DNA of 64,000 nt. It comes from an uncultured Desulfobacteraceae bacterium (GTDB taxonomy: Bacteria; Desulfobacterota; Desulfobacteria; Desulfobacterales; UBA2174). The notes beneath the pieces were generated by a model. That model was not told the DNA's origin. It ran no database searches and was given only the letters and a program-made list of their open reading frames with translations. Made by a program: the position numbers and the translations under genes. The DNA is taken from positions 1 through 64,000 of the forward strand of contig CALJLV010000041.1 in the NCBI GenBank assembly GCA_937982505.1. The letters are read 5' to 3'. Position 1 is the first letter of the stretch. Every line of letters starts with the position of its first letter. Below, piece by piece: positions 1 through 9,433 of the stretch.

Positions 1-66
1 CTGCCTACACGTCTCATCAACCATGCTAACCTTTTCTGTATGTGTTATATTATTTTTTTTTTTTTT
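1..66. other. Low-complexity contig-end sequence
   Basis: This stretch precedes a sequencing adapter and ends in a T14 run (53-66). No gene or motif is visible. Because it lies outside the adapter it is probably read-through or assembly noise and not genomic DNA. Confidence 0.7.
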
Positions 67-124
67 AATGATACGCCGACCCCCGATACCTACACTCTTT
101 CCCTACACGACGCTCTTCCGATCT
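67..124 (+). other. Illumina P5/TruSeq adapter remnant
   Basis: The 58 bases match the Illumina universal adapter from its first bases (AATGATACG) to its 3' end (CGCTCTTCCGATCT). I count four substitutions, all in the first 23 bases; the last 35 bases match exactly. True insert DNA would begin at 125. This is a library artefact left at a contig end, not biology. Confidence 0.97.
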
Positions 125-378
125 TCTCGTGCGTGTCAACGGCTCCTGCCCGGCTCTCATGACAAACGGACCGGTAGGAGAGAACGTCCGCTGACGATAT
201 GCCCGCAGCCTGCTGGAAAGCCTGAAATGGCGTTGTTTCTCCGAAAGAGGCAAGAATTACAGCCATCCAAGAAAGAAAAAGGTGTATATCGGCAGCGAAT
301 CCGCCGCTGTGGCGGTACAGGGGCTTTTTAGGGTTTTTGGCGATACGCGCAACTGCACCAAGGAGGAAAGAAAATCCG
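125..378. other. Non-coding stretch upstream of first gene
   Basis: There is no convincing gene here. A short hairpin CCGCC-GCTGT-GGCGG lies near 300-314. A strong ribosome binding site (AAGGAGG, 359-366) directly precedes the methyltransferase start. No clear promoter was found. Confidence 0.5.
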
Positions 379-1161
379 ATGAGCAAAGTGACAACCGGCA
401 ACGCTCTTACCGAAATGGACATCCCGCGGATCTTCAACATCACCGAGAGTGCCCACCGCATCCACAACCCGTTCACACCCGAAAAGCTCGCCGCTCTCGG
501 CGCGGCGCTGCGCCTGGAGCCGGGGGCCCGGGTGCTCGACCTCGGCAGCGGCTCGGGAGAGATGCTGTGCACCTGGGCACGCGATCACGGCATCATCGGC
601 ACCGGCATCGACCTGAGCCGGTTGTTCACCGAGCAGGCGAAACTCCGTGCCGAAGCACTCGGCGTCGCCCATCAAGTCCGGTTCATCCATGGCGATGCGG
701 CCGGTTACGTCTGTGACGAGATGGTCAGCGTGGCGGCCTGTGTCGGCGCCACCTGGATCGCCGGGGGAGTCGCCGGCACCATCGAACTCCTGGCGCGGAG
801 CCTGAGCACCGGAGGGATCATCCTCATCGGCGAGCCCTACTGGCGGCGGCGGCCGCCGACCGAAGAGGTTGCCCGGGGCTGTCTTGCCAACGCAATCTCC
901 GACTTTCTCGTGCTTCCAGAACTTCTCGCGTCTTTCGGCCAACTTGGCTGCGACGTCGTTGAAATGGTGCTGGCCGACCCAGACAGCTGGGACAGATACG
1001 AGGCGGCCAAATGGCTCACCCTGCGCCGATGGCTTGACGCCCATCCCGGCGACGAGTTGGCCAAAGCGGTTCGAGCCCGACTGACCTCGGAACCCGAGCG
1101 CTACGCCGCGTACACGCGCGAGTACCTGGGCTGGGGGGTGTTCGCGCTGATGCCGCGGTGA
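379..1161 (+). CDS. Class I SAM-dependent methyltransferase
   Basis: The product is 260 residues with a Rossmann methyltransferase fold. Motif I (VLDLGSGSGE) sits around residues 51-60, followed by an acidic residue at the end of strand 2 (GTGIDLS) and a motif IV-like region near GDAAGY. I chose the ATG at 379 because AAGGAGG lies about 12 bases upstream and the protein then starts MSKVTTGNAL; an ATG at 337 in the same frame has no such site. The substrate cannot be predicted. The gene stands alone at the contig edge, and its C-terminal half has no recognisable extra domain. Confidence 0.8.
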   Translation: MSKVTTGNALTEMDIPRIFNITESAHRIHNPFTPEKLAALGAALRLEPGARVLDLGSGSGEMLCTWARDHGIIGTGIDLSRLFTEQAKLRAEALGVAHQVRFIHGDAAGYVCDEMVSVAACVGATWIAGGVAGTIELLARSLSTGGIILIGEPYWRRRPPTEEVARGCLANAISDFLVLPELLASFGQLGCDVVEMVLADPDSWDRYEAAKWLTLRRWLDAHPGDELAKAVRARLTSEPERYAAYTREYLGWGVFALMPR

Positions 1162-1259
1162 AACGCGATGACGGGCGGCTTGCGCACGGCATGGCCGCCT
1201 TGACCGAACCCGCCGGGATCACGCCGCCGCAGACCCGCTTGCGCGCTTCCCAGTCCCGG

Positions 1260-2432
1260 TCAGGTCCGGCGCACCGAAGTGTTGCGCGAAGCGGCGGCGA
1301 ACCCGATCAAGACCCCCACCGCAATGCCCGCCAGACCCACCCCGATCATCCCCCAATCGAAGCCCTTTTCCGGTTTCTGCCCGGCTGGCGCCTGCGCATC
1401 CGCGGCCGGGGCCCCCGGATTTCGGTGGACCCCATCCTGGGCCACCGCCGCTTGCGCTCGTCCGGGGGGCGCATCCACAAATCCCTTGGCCAGCAGTTGG
1501 CCGGCCTGCTGGTCGCGCACAAGCCGGTCTCTGCTGCCCACCACCACGGATACCAGCCGGGCGCCGTTTTTTTCTCCCGTGACCACGATGCTGAATCCGC
1601 CTTCCCGGAAATAGCCGGTTTTCAAACCGTCCACCCCGGGCACATTCCCGAGCAGATGGTTGTGGCTGCGAAGGGTAAAGGTGCCGTTGCGAAAGGGCCT
1701 CTCCTTGACCGAAGTATACTCGATGATTTGCGGATACTTGAGCAGGGCCAACCCGAGGGTCGCCAGGTCCCGGGCCGTAGTGAGATCATGGGCCCGATCC
1801 TTCGACGGCGGCAGTCCATGAACGGACGCGAACCGGGTGGATTTCATGCCCAGCGCGCGGGCCTTCTCGTTCATCAACCGGACAAACGCCTCGGTGGAGC
1901 CCGCCACATGGACAGCCAGGGCCGTGGCCGCGTCGTTGGCCGATTCCACCATCATGGCATAGATGAGTTCCTCTGCGGGGAAGACCTCGTTCTCCTTCAG
2001 CCATACCTGGGTGCCGCCCATGCGGGCGGCATCCACCGTGGCCGTCACCGGATCATCGCGCTTCAAGGCCCCCCTGGCGATGTGATCCTCGAGGACCAGC
2101 AGGTTCATCAGCTTGACCAGGCTGGCCGGATAACAGGCGGCGTCCGCGCTGTCCTCGAAGAGCACCTTGCCATCCCGCGTATCCACCACGATGGCGCCGA
2201 TGTAAGGGTCCTTCGAAATGCCGGCCGGCAGGGCCTTGCTGGCCGCCGCCGGGGAACCCGCCTTTTTCTGGGCGGCGGGCTTCTGGGCTGCGGCGTCCTT
2301 GGATTTGGCGGTCGCCGCCTTTGGGTCTTGCCCCCCGGTCGCCGCCGAGGCCTGTGACATGGAAAAAACAGTTGCGGCGCAAAGCATCACGAAACCGAGC
2401 GCGAGCCACTTGATCCAATAGTTGCCTGCCAT
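1260..2432 (-). CDS. D-alanyl-D-alanine carboxypeptidase (peptidase S11)
   Basis: This 390-residue serine peptidase trims the terminal D-Ala of peptidoglycan stem peptides in the periplasm. All three penicillin-binding motifs are visible: SLVK (S104 and K107), SAN (in VESANDAA) and KTG (in GLKTGYF). An N-terminal signal peptide ends near residue 30 (SQASA), followed by a low-complexity Ala/Lys/Gln linker to about residue 65. A hydrophobic C-terminal helix (GMIGVGLAGIAVGVLIGF) probably anchors it to the inner membrane, where PBP5-type enzymes use an amphipathic helix. AAGGATAT upstream supports the start. It is the last gene on this minus-strand run and is separated from the next by about 350 bases, so it is probably transcribed independently. 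Confidence 0.93.
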   Translation of the reverse strand: MAGNYWIKWLALGFVMLCAATVFSMSQASAATGGQDPKAATAKSKDAAAQKPAAQKKAGSPAAASKALPAGISKDPYIGAIVVDTRDGKVLFEDSADAACYPASLVKLMNLLVLEDHIARGALKRDDPVTATVDAARMGGTQVWLKENEVFPAEELIYAMMVESANDAATALAVHVAGSTEAFVRLMNEKARALGMKSTRFASVHGLPPSKDRAHDLTTARDLATLGLALLKYPQIIEYTSVKERPFRNGTFTLRSHNHLLGNVPGVDGLKTGYFREGGFSIVVTGEKNGARLVSVVVGSRDRLVRDQQAGQLLAKGFVDAPPGRAQAAVAQDGVHRNPGAPAADAQAPAGQKPEKGFDWGMIGVGLAGIAVGVLIGFAAASRNTSVRRT

Positions 2433-2780
2433 TGTAGGATATCCTTGATTGCAGTGAACGGAAACGGCCAGCCGCGTGGCTCATATCACGGCGCCGATGC
2501 CGAATCAATCTCATCGTCATCCACCCCCCGAACGGGCAGGCTATTCAAGAAATGCTTTATTTTTAGGAATTTACATTCTTATCGGACGAGGCTTATCTTC
2601 GTCATTCAGAGCGCCCTCCTTCCGGGTCATTTCGAACGCAGTGGGAAATCTTGCCACCTCCAGGAAATCCCTCGTCGCGTTGCTTCTCGCGATGACGGAG
2701 GGGGGCCTAGCGCTCCGGGATGACAGGGGCAGGTCACTTACTACGACCGGCTAGCACGCCAAGGCCGACAAGGATGCCCG
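2433..2780. other. Intergenic region with an interspersed repeat
   Basis: No gene is supported in this 348-base gap. The left part (2433-2600) should carry the promoter of the carboxypeptidase gene, but I could not identify it with confidence. The right part contains a degraded palindromic repeat, described separately. Confidence 0.5.
2600..2728. repeat. Degenerate palindromic interspersed repeat (REP/MITE-like)
   Basis: The stretch starts with GTCATTCAGAGCGCCCTC, then has GTCATTTCGAACGCAGTG at 2626, CCCTCGTCGCGTTGCTTCTC at 2669-2688 followed by GCGATGAC, and ends with a second partial arm (CTCCGGGATGACA). This layout (GTCAT...GATGAC arms around a CGTCGCGTTGCTTC core) is that of a non-coding palindromic repeat common in deltaproteobacterial genomes, as I recall it. 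It is degraded, with imperfect arms. No second copy was seen in this window. Confidence 0.6.
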
Positions 2781-4412
2781 TTAGCCTTGCCGCATGAACG
2801 GATAGTCGAAGGCCAGGGGCGGGTCGAAATTCTCCTTGATGCTGCGCGCCGAGCACCAGCGCAGCAGGTTGAGCTGGGAGCCGGCCTTGTCGTTGGTGCC
2901 CGAGGCCCGGGCGCCGCCGAAGGGCTGCTGGCCCACCACCGATCCGGTGGGCTTGTCGTTGATGTAGAAGTTGCCCGCCGTGTGGGTCAGGCGACGGGTG
3001 GCCGCGGCGATGAAGGCCCGGTCCCGGGCGAAAATCGCCCCGGTCAGAGCGTAGGGCGAGGTGGCGTCCACCAGATCCAGGGTGGCGGCGATCTTCTCGT
3101 CGGCATAAACATAGGCCGACACCACCGGGGCGAAGATCTCCTCGCGCATGGTGACAAACCGGGGATCGCAACAGTGGATCAGGGTGGGTTGGACGAAGTA
3201 GCCCACCGTGTCGTCGCCGGTGCCCCCGGCCACGATTTCCACCTCTTTCGAATCCCGGGCCCGGGCGATGTACCCCATGGTCCGGTCGTAGGCCGCCCGG
3301 TCGATCACGGCGTTGTGGAAGTTGGCGAAATCGCGCACGTCGCCGGTGCGAATCGCGGCCATCATGGCGACGATCCGGTCGCGCAGGTCCGGCCAGAGGC
3401 TTTCGGGGACATAGATCCTTGAAACAGCCGAACATTTCTGGCCCTGGTACTCGAAGGCCCCGCGCACCACGGCCACCGCTGAGGCCTGGGGATCGGCGCT
3501 GGGGTGCACGAAGATGTAATCCTTGCCTCCGGTCTCGCCCACGATGCGCGGGTAGCCGTGGTAGCCGGCGATGCGGGTGCCGATGGTGCGCCACATGGCC
3601 TGGAAAACCGCCGTGGAGCCGGTGAAATGGATTCCCGCCAGATCCGGATGGGCAAGGACAAGGTCGCCGATCTCGGCCCCGCGGCCAGGCAGGAAGTTGA
3701 TCACTCCGGGCGGCAGGCCGGCGTCCATGAACAGGCGCATGAGATGGTAGTTGGACAGCACGGCGGTGGTGGCCGGCTTCCAGACCACCGTGTTGCCCAT
3801 CATGGCCGGGGCCGTGGGCAGGTTGGCGGCGATGGCGGTGAAGTTGAACGGCGTCACGGCCAGCACGAAGCCTTCCAGGGGCCGGTATTCCATGCGGTTC
3901 CAGGCGCCGGGGGCGTTCAGGGGCTGGCCGGCGTAGAGCCGGGTCATGTAGTGGACGTTGAAGCGCAGAAAATCGACCGTTTCGCAGACGGCGTCGATTT
4001 CGGACTGGTAGGCGTTCTTGGACTGGCCCAGCATGGTGGCGGCGTTGATCCGATACCGGTGGCGCCCGGCGATGAGCTCGGCGGCCTTGAGAAAGACCGC
4101 CGCCCGATCCTCCCAGCCCAGGGCCTCCCAGTCCGCCTTGGCCGCCAGGGCCGCCTGGATGGCCATGGCGATCTGCTCGGGCCCGGCCAGATGGACATCG
4201 GCCAGGACGTGGCCGTGTTCATGGGGACAGACGCAGCGCACCAGGTTGCCGGTGCGCACCTCCCGGCCGCCGATGATCAGCGGGATTTCGATCTGTTGGG
4301 CGAACTGCCGATCGAGTTGGGCTTCCAGGGCCTTCCGTTCGGGGCTCCCCGGGGCGTAATCCCGCGGCGGTTCATTGTTGGGGGCGGGAACGGAAAACAA
4401 CGCATCCGGCAT
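2781..4412 (-). CDS. pruA: 1-pyrroline-5-carboxylate dehydrogenase (group 1)
   Basis: This 543-residue aldehyde dehydrogenase oxidises glutamate semialdehyde (in equilibrium with pyrroline-5-carboxylate) to glutamate with NAD+, the second step of proline breakdown. The catalytic cysteine is C327 in QKCSAVS and the general base is E293 in GETGGKD. FNFTAIAANLPTAPA and VVWKPA are typical of the stand-alone mitochondrial-type enzyme, and the length agrees. It starts 18 bases after fdhA ends, with its own AAGGA site, so both are probably on one transcript. No proline dehydrogenase gene is in the window. Pairing with formate dehydrogenase is unusual. Confidence 0.93.
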   Translation of the reverse strand: MPDALFSVPAPNNEPPRDYAPGSPERKALEAQLDRQFAQQIEIPLIIGGREVRTGNLVRCVCPHEHGHVLADVHLAGPEQIAMAIQAALAAKADWEALGWEDRAAVFLKAAELIAGRHRYRINAATMLGQSKNAYQSEIDAVCETVDFLRFNVHYMTRLYAGQPLNAPGAWNRMEYRPLEGFVLAVTPFNFTAIAANLPTAPAMMGNTVVWKPATTAVLSNYHLMRLFMDAGLPPGVINFLPGRGAEIGDLVLAHPDLAGIHFTGSTAVFQAMWRTIGTRIAGYHGYPRIVGETGGKDYIFVHPSADPQASAVAVVRGAFEYQGQKCSAVSRIYVPESLWPDLRDRIVAMMAAIRTGDVRDFANFHNAVIDRAAYDRTMGYIARARDSKEVEIVAGGTGDDTVGYFVQPTLIHCCDPRFVTMREEIFAPVVSAYVYADEKIAATLDLVDATSPYALTGAIFARDRAFIAAATRRLTHTAGNFYINDKPTGSVVGQQPFGGARASGTNDKAGSQLNLLRWCSARSIKENFDPPLAFDYPFMRQG

Positions 4413-4430
4413 GGGACAATTCCTTGTCGG

Positions 4431-7205
4431 TCATCGGTTGGCGTGAATCTTTTCCACGGCGACGGCGCAGGCCTTGTATTCAGCCGTCATGGTGATGTTG
4501 TCGAAGGCCGGGTTGGTGAGCCAGTTGGCACAGGCCTCGCGGAAGTGAAAAGCCATCCAGACCATCCCCTTGGGCACCTCGGTGGTGACGCGGGCCTTGA
4601 GGGTCACCGCGCCGCGGCGCGAGCGCACGCGAATCGTTTCGCCCTGGTCGATATTCAGGGCCTGCGCGTCGGCCGGGGAGATGTCGGCGGTTTCTTCGCC
4701 GAGGATGTCGTTGAGCCCCTCGCAGCGGCCCGTCTGAGTGCGGGTGTGATAGTGGGCCAGGCGCCGGCCGGTGGACAGGACCAACGGGTATTCCTGGTCG
4801 GGCACCTCGGCGGGCGGCGTCCATTCGCAGGGGGTGAAGACCCCCAGTCCACAGGTGAACTGGCCGTCCTGGTGCAAAAAGCAGGTGCCCGGGTGGTCCT
4901 CCAGGGGACAGGGCCACTGGAGGCCGTCGCCCTCCAGGCGGTGGTACTTGATCCCGCCGAACTGGGGCGCCAGGACCGAAAGCTCGTTGTCCCAGATCTC
5001 CCGGGCGCTGTCCGAGGCCCAGTTCTGGCCGAAGCGCCGGGCAAGTTCGCGGAAGATCCACCAGTTGGGACGGGCCTCTCCCGGGGCCACGCTGGCGCTG
5101 CGCACCCGGTTGACGCGCCGTTCGCTGTTGGTGAAGGTGCCGTCGTTTTCGCTCCAGGCCGCCGCCGGCAGCACCACGTGGGCAAAACGGGTGGTCTCGT
5201 TGGGAAAGATGTCCTGAACCACCAGGAATTCGGCCGAGGCCAGCTCGTGCTCCACCTTGCGGATGTCCGGTTCGGTGTTGGCGAGATTTTCCCCGAAGAT
5301 GTAAAACCCTCTCACCTTGCCATCGACGAGCCCCTCCATCATCTGGGGGATCATCAGGCCGGTGGCCGCCGGCAGGTTCTCGACGCCCCAGGCCCGTTCG
5401 AACTTGGCCCGCAGGGCCATGTCACCCACCTTCTGATACCCGGGGAAAACGTTGGGCAGGGCCCCCATGTCGCAGGCCCCCTGGACGTTGTTCTGGCCGC
5501 GCAGGGGGTTCACCCCGCCGCATTCCATCCCGACGTTGCCCAGCAGCATCTGCAGGTTGGCCACGCTCATCACGTTGTGGGTGCCGCAGGTGTGCTCGGT
5601 GATGCCCAGCGTGTAGCAGAGCATCATGGGCTTGACGGACGAGATGCGCCGGGCCGTATCGCGGATCTTTTCGGCCGGCACCCCGCAGATCTCGGCCGCA
5701 TAGTCCGGGCTGTAGCGCATCACCGTGGCGGCCAGCTTGTCGAAATCCACCGTGCACGAATCGACGAACTTCTGGTCGTACCAGCCCTCGGCGATGAGCA
5801 CGTGCATCAGGCCGTTCAGAAAGGCGATGTCGCTGCCCACGCGGATGGGCAGGTGCAGGTCGGCCATTTCGGCCAGCCGGTGGCGCCGGGGATCGACCAC
5901 GATGAGCTGGGCGCCCTTGAGCAGCGCGTTTTTCACGAAGGTGGCCGCCACCGGATGGGCCTCGGTCATGTTGGTGCCGATGAGCATGAACATTTTGGCC
6001 CGCGAAAATTCGGAAAAGGAGTTGGTCATGGCCCCGGAGCCGAAGGTGGTCGCCAGCCCGGCGACCGTCGGGGCATGTCAGGTGCGGGCGCAGTGGTCGA
6101 TGTTGTTGGTCTTGAACACCGCCCGGAACAGCTTCTGCATGTTGTACGAATCTTCGTTGATGCTGCGCGCGCAGCTCACCCCGGCCAGGGCGTTGGGGCC
6201 GCTTTCGGCGATGATCTGCTTGCATTTCCCGGCCACCAGATCGAGGGCCTCGTCCCAGGAGGCCTCGCGGAAACGGTCGCCTTCGCGGATCAGCGGGGTC
6301 TTGAGGCGTTCCTCGGAGTAGATGAAGTCGTAGCCGTAGCGGCCCTTGACGCACAGGCGCCCCTGGTTGGGCTGGGCGTCTTCCACCGCCGTGACGCGCA
6401 CGATGCGCCCGTCGCGCACATGCAGCCACTGCTGGCAGCCCACCCCGCAGTAGGGGCAGGTGGTGCGGATCTTTTCCACCTCCCAGGACCGCCAGCGGTC
6501 CCGGGATTTCTTGTCCACCAGGGCCCCGGTGGGGCAGGCCTGGACGCACTGGCCGCAGAAAACGCAGTTGGAATCGGCCAGGGGGCGGTCGCCCGCGGTC
6601 ACGATCTTGCTCTGGGTGCCGTGGTAGCCGAAGCCGATGGCCCGGTTGACCTGGACCTCGTTGCAGGCCTGGAGACAGCGGCCGCATCGGATGCAGCGCG
6701 AAAAGTCGCGCTCGATCATGGGGTTGGCCAGTTCCGGGGGCGGAGCGTCGGGAGCCGGGACGAAGCGGTCGGGTTTGGCCTGATACTGAAAGGCCAGTTC
6801 CTGTAGCTTGCAGTCCCCCCAGGCCGGACAGAGGGCGTCGCCGTCCAGTTCCCGGGCCCGCATCTGCGCTTCAGTCCAACTGCCGGCGCCGGTGGGGCCG
6901 GCAGCGCAGGTGTGGTTGCCCGAAGCGAGCAGCAGCTCGAGAAGGGTGCGCCGGGTCTGAACCACCCGGGCCGATTCGGTCTTGATCCGCATGCCGGCGC
7001 TCACCGGGGTGGCGCAGGCCGCCATGAGGGTGGCAGCCCCCTCGACCTCCACCACGCAGATGCGGCAGGCCCCGGTGGGCGTGGTCCCCTCCAGGTGGCA
7101 GAGGGTGGGGATGACCACGCCGTGGCGCCGGGCCGCTTCGAGGATGGTTTCACCCGGCTGAAAGTCCACCTCGTTTCCGTTGAGGGAAAAAAAGTTTTCG
7201 GTCAT
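4431..7205 (-). CDS. fdhA: Formate dehydrogenase alpha subunit, selenocysteine-containing
   Basis: Reading through one in-frame TGA (6078-6080) gives a 924-residue Mo/W formate dehydrogenase that oxidises formate to CO2 or works in reverse. The TGA codes residue 376 in HCART-U-HAPTVAGL, the Sec motif of the family (the E. coli FdhF active site is very similar). Order of domains: N-terminal 2Fe-2S ferredoxin (C..GACRIC), NuoG-like Cys region, two 4Fe-4S motifs (CIRCGRCLQAC, CVFCGQCVQAC), the catalytic-domain cluster (CPYCGVGC), then the two MGD-binding domains. There is no TAT signal, so it is cytoplasmic. GGAGG precedes the ATG at 7205. Automated callers will split it into two genes at the TGA. 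Upstream neighbours are other molybdopterin genes. Confidence 0.95.
6048..6080 (-). promoter_or_regulatory. Sec UGA codon and SECIS-like hairpin
   Basis: On the mRNA the UGA (6080-6078) is followed after 11 nucleotides by a perfect 7-bp stem GGTCGCC (6066-6060), a 5-nt loop GGGCT (6059-6055) and GGCGACC (6054-6048). Bacterial SECIS elements are stem-loops just downstream of the UGA, with guanines and a uridine in the apical loop, that recruit SelB. Position and loop composition fit. That this hairpin binds SelB is inference. Confidence 0.8.
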
Positions 7206-7334
7206 GGCGCCTCCAAATCGATTGTTTGGGCTGATCCTTGCCGGGCGGAAACCTCCAGGCCGGCGTAAAGGGCCGAGGATCGCCGGTCCGGCCACCGGAG
7301 CGGCGGGCGGCGATCCGAGGAGGTGGGATCGATG

Positions 7335-9419
7335 TTAAACTTTGCTCACGCTCACGAAGTGCTCCTGGTAAGCCACGGCCCCGCCGGCCTGGTCCCAGAT
7401 CTCCAGACCGCCCTTCATGAAGCGGTTGTCGGCCAGGCCGCGGCCGAAGGCCCGGGTTTCCACCGGCAGGCGATGGCCGAAGCCGTGGAGCACGAAGACC
7501 GCCTCGGGGTGAATGGTTTCGGTGACCTTGGCCCGGATCCGCTCGGAATAGCCGTCCTGGGAAACGCTCACCAGGTCGCCGTCGCGGATTCCCAGCGAAG
7601 CCGCCGCCCCGGTGTGGATCCAGAGCACGTTTTCGGGCATCTGCTCGAAGAGCATGGGGTTGTTGACGGTATGGCCCTGGGTGTGTACCGCGCAGCGGCC
7701 GAAGGTGAGCCGGAACTGGCCGGCCGGCGGGGGCGGGGGCGCGGAGTAGGGCTTGAGCGATTCGATCCCCCATTCCTTGAGCTTGTCCGAGAAGATCTCC
7801 ACTTTCCCGCTGGGGGTCTTGAAGCGGATCTCGTCGCGGGACTTGTAGATGGGCTTGTCCGTGAGCGGCACCATCCCGGTGGCGTCAAAATCCGCGATGG
7901 ACACCCCGGTGTCCTTGAGCTGGAAGTTCCAGATGTCCTCGATGCGCTCGAAGACCAGATCCTCGAGCCCCAGGCGCCGGGCCAGGCCGCTGATGATCTC
8001 CCAGCCGGCCAGGCTGTCGTAGCGCGGCTTGAGGGCCTGGCGGCGCATGAAGAAATAGGGCTTGACCCCGTTCTTGCAGGCCATGATGCTGTCGCGCTCC
8101 AGGTAGGTGGACAGGGGCAACACCACATCGGAAAACCAGGCGGTGTCCGACCAGCTGAAGGTCACCGAGACCAGCAGGTCGAGCTTGGCGAAGATCTGCT
8201 GCAGCCGGTCCGGGTCGGGAAATCCCATCAGCGGATCGTGGCGGTAGGCGATATAGGCCTTGACCGGGTAGGGATCGTCCGTATCCATGGCCTTGTAGAG
8301 CAGATGGGCCAGCCCCGGGCCGGTCTCGAACTGCGGATAGCGCCACCCCACCCCGTCGGCCCGCTTTTCCTTGGGCTTGGGGTAAAGATCCATGAACTTC
8401 TTGAGCCCCTTGGCCCCCACGGCGGCCGGTCCGTTGACCAGGGGCAGCCCCCCCTTGGATCCGTGGGCCCCCAACAGGGCGTTGATGATGTAGATGGTGC
8501 GGCACACGTAAAAGGAATCCTTGTAGCGGGCCGCCATCCACCCCGGATGCCAGATCACCGCCGGGGCGGCGGCCGTCAGATCGCGCACCAGGGCATGGAG
8601 CTGGTGGGCCGGAATACCGGTCTGGGCTTCGGCCCACTCGGGAGTGTAGGGCTCGACGAAGGTCCGCAGCCGCCCGATGTCGGGAATGAAGCGCTGGGCA
8701 AAGTCCTGATCGTAGGCCCGGCGCTCGAGGATTTCGCGGATCACGGCCAGGTTGAAGGCGTAGTCCGCACCCGGGCGGATCATCAGATAGCGGCCGGCCT
8801 TGTACGCCGAGACGTTGGCCCGGATATCGATGACCGTCAGACCGCATCCGTTTTCCATGGCCGACATGAGGTTGTTGACCTCCTGGACGGCCACCGCCTC
8901 GAAGATGTTGCGGAACTGGAGCACCACGTGCCGGGCGTTCTTGAAATCGTAGGAGACGTCCTTGCGCCCCAGACCGGTAAGGGACAGGTGGGCATGGTGG
9001 ATGTTGCGCGCGCACGAGGCGTCGTGGTTGCAGTAGTTGGGCGTTCCCAGGCCCCGCAGAAAGGCCCGCCGGTAGTCGCGGAAGGGGCCCCCGCGGTCCG
9101 AGAGGGCCACGGTCTGGGGACCGTGTTTTTCCATGAGGGTCTTGAGCCGCTCGGCCACGTAGTCCAGGGCCTCGTCCCATGTGGCCCGGCGCCACTTGCC
9201 CTCGCCGCGCTCGCCGGTGCGGATCAGGGGGGTCTGGGGCCGTTCCGAGTCGTTGACCAGGGCCAGACCGGCCGCCCCCCGGGCGCACAGGGAGCCTTCC
9301 ATCCCCGACGCGTGGGGGTTGCCTTGGAGCATGCGGACCTGCCCGCCGGCCACGGTGGCTTGGATGGGGCAGCGCACGGTGCACATGCCGCAGATGCTGT
9401 AGATTTCCTGGGATTCCAT
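7335..9419 (-). CDS. Molybdopterin-dependent oxidoreductase (DMSO reductase family)
   Basis: This 694-residue protein carries an N-terminal 4Fe-4S site (CGMCTVRC, then C in EGSLCARG), the two central bis-MGD domains and a C-terminal MoCo-binding domain. A cysteine in NHDASCARN lies where the metal ligand of polysulfide/thiosulfate reductases and formate dehydrogenases is found. It has no twin-arginine signal and no FeS or membrane subunit next to it, unlike periplasmic PhsA/PsrA, so it should act in the cytoplasm. GAGGAG upstream supports the ATG at 9419. The substrate is unknown; PhsA/PsrA-like or acetylene-hydratase-like roles are both possible. It sits between the FmdE-MoeA fusion and fdhA on the same strand. 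Confidence 0.85.
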   Translation of the reverse strand: MESQEIYSICGMCTVRCPIQATVAGGQVRMLQGNPHASGMEGSLCARGAAGLALVNDSERPQTPLIRTGERGEGKWRRATWDEALDYVAERLKTLMEKHGPQTVALSDRGGPFRDYRRAFLRGLGTPNYCNHDASCARNIHHAHLSLTGLGRKDVSYDFKNARHVVLQFRNIFEAVAVQEVNNLMSAMENGCGLTVIDIRANVSAYKAGRYLMIRPGADYAFNLAVIREILERRAYDQDFAQRFIPDIGRLRTFVEPYTPEWAEAQTGIPAHQLHALVRDLTAAAPAVIWHPGWMAARYKDSFYVCRTIYIINALLGAHGSKGGLPLVNGPAAVGAKGLKKFMDLYPKPKEKRADGVGWRYPQFETGPGLAHLLYKAMDTDDPYPVKAYIAYRHDPLMGFPDPDRLQQIFAKLDLLVSVTFSWSDTAWFSDVVLPLSTYLERDSIMACKNGVKPYFFMRRQALKPRYDSLAGWEIISGLARRLGLEDLVFERIEDIWNFQLKDTGVSIADFDATGMVPLTDKPIYKSRDEIRFKTPSGKVEIFSDKLKEWGIESLKPYSAPPPPPAGQFRLTFGRCAVHTQGHTVNNPMLFEQMPENVLWIHTGAAASLGIRDGDLVSVSQDGYSERIRAKVTETIHPEAVFVLHGFGHRLPVETRAFGRGLADNRFMKGGLEIWDQAGGAVAYQEHFVSVSKV

Positions 9420-9433
9420 TGGGTTCTTCTCCT

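Noticed and set aside
6078..6080. A true stop codon splitting the formate dehydrogenase into two genes
   Set aside because: The TGA lies exactly at the Sec position of the family with conserved residues on both sides, and a SECIS-like hairpin follows.
3504..6806. An open frame of about 1100 codons on the plus strand over pruA and fdhA
   Set aside because: It is an antisense shadow of two clear genes in GC-rich DNA. The protein is Gly/His/Val-rich repetitive sequence with no family likeness.
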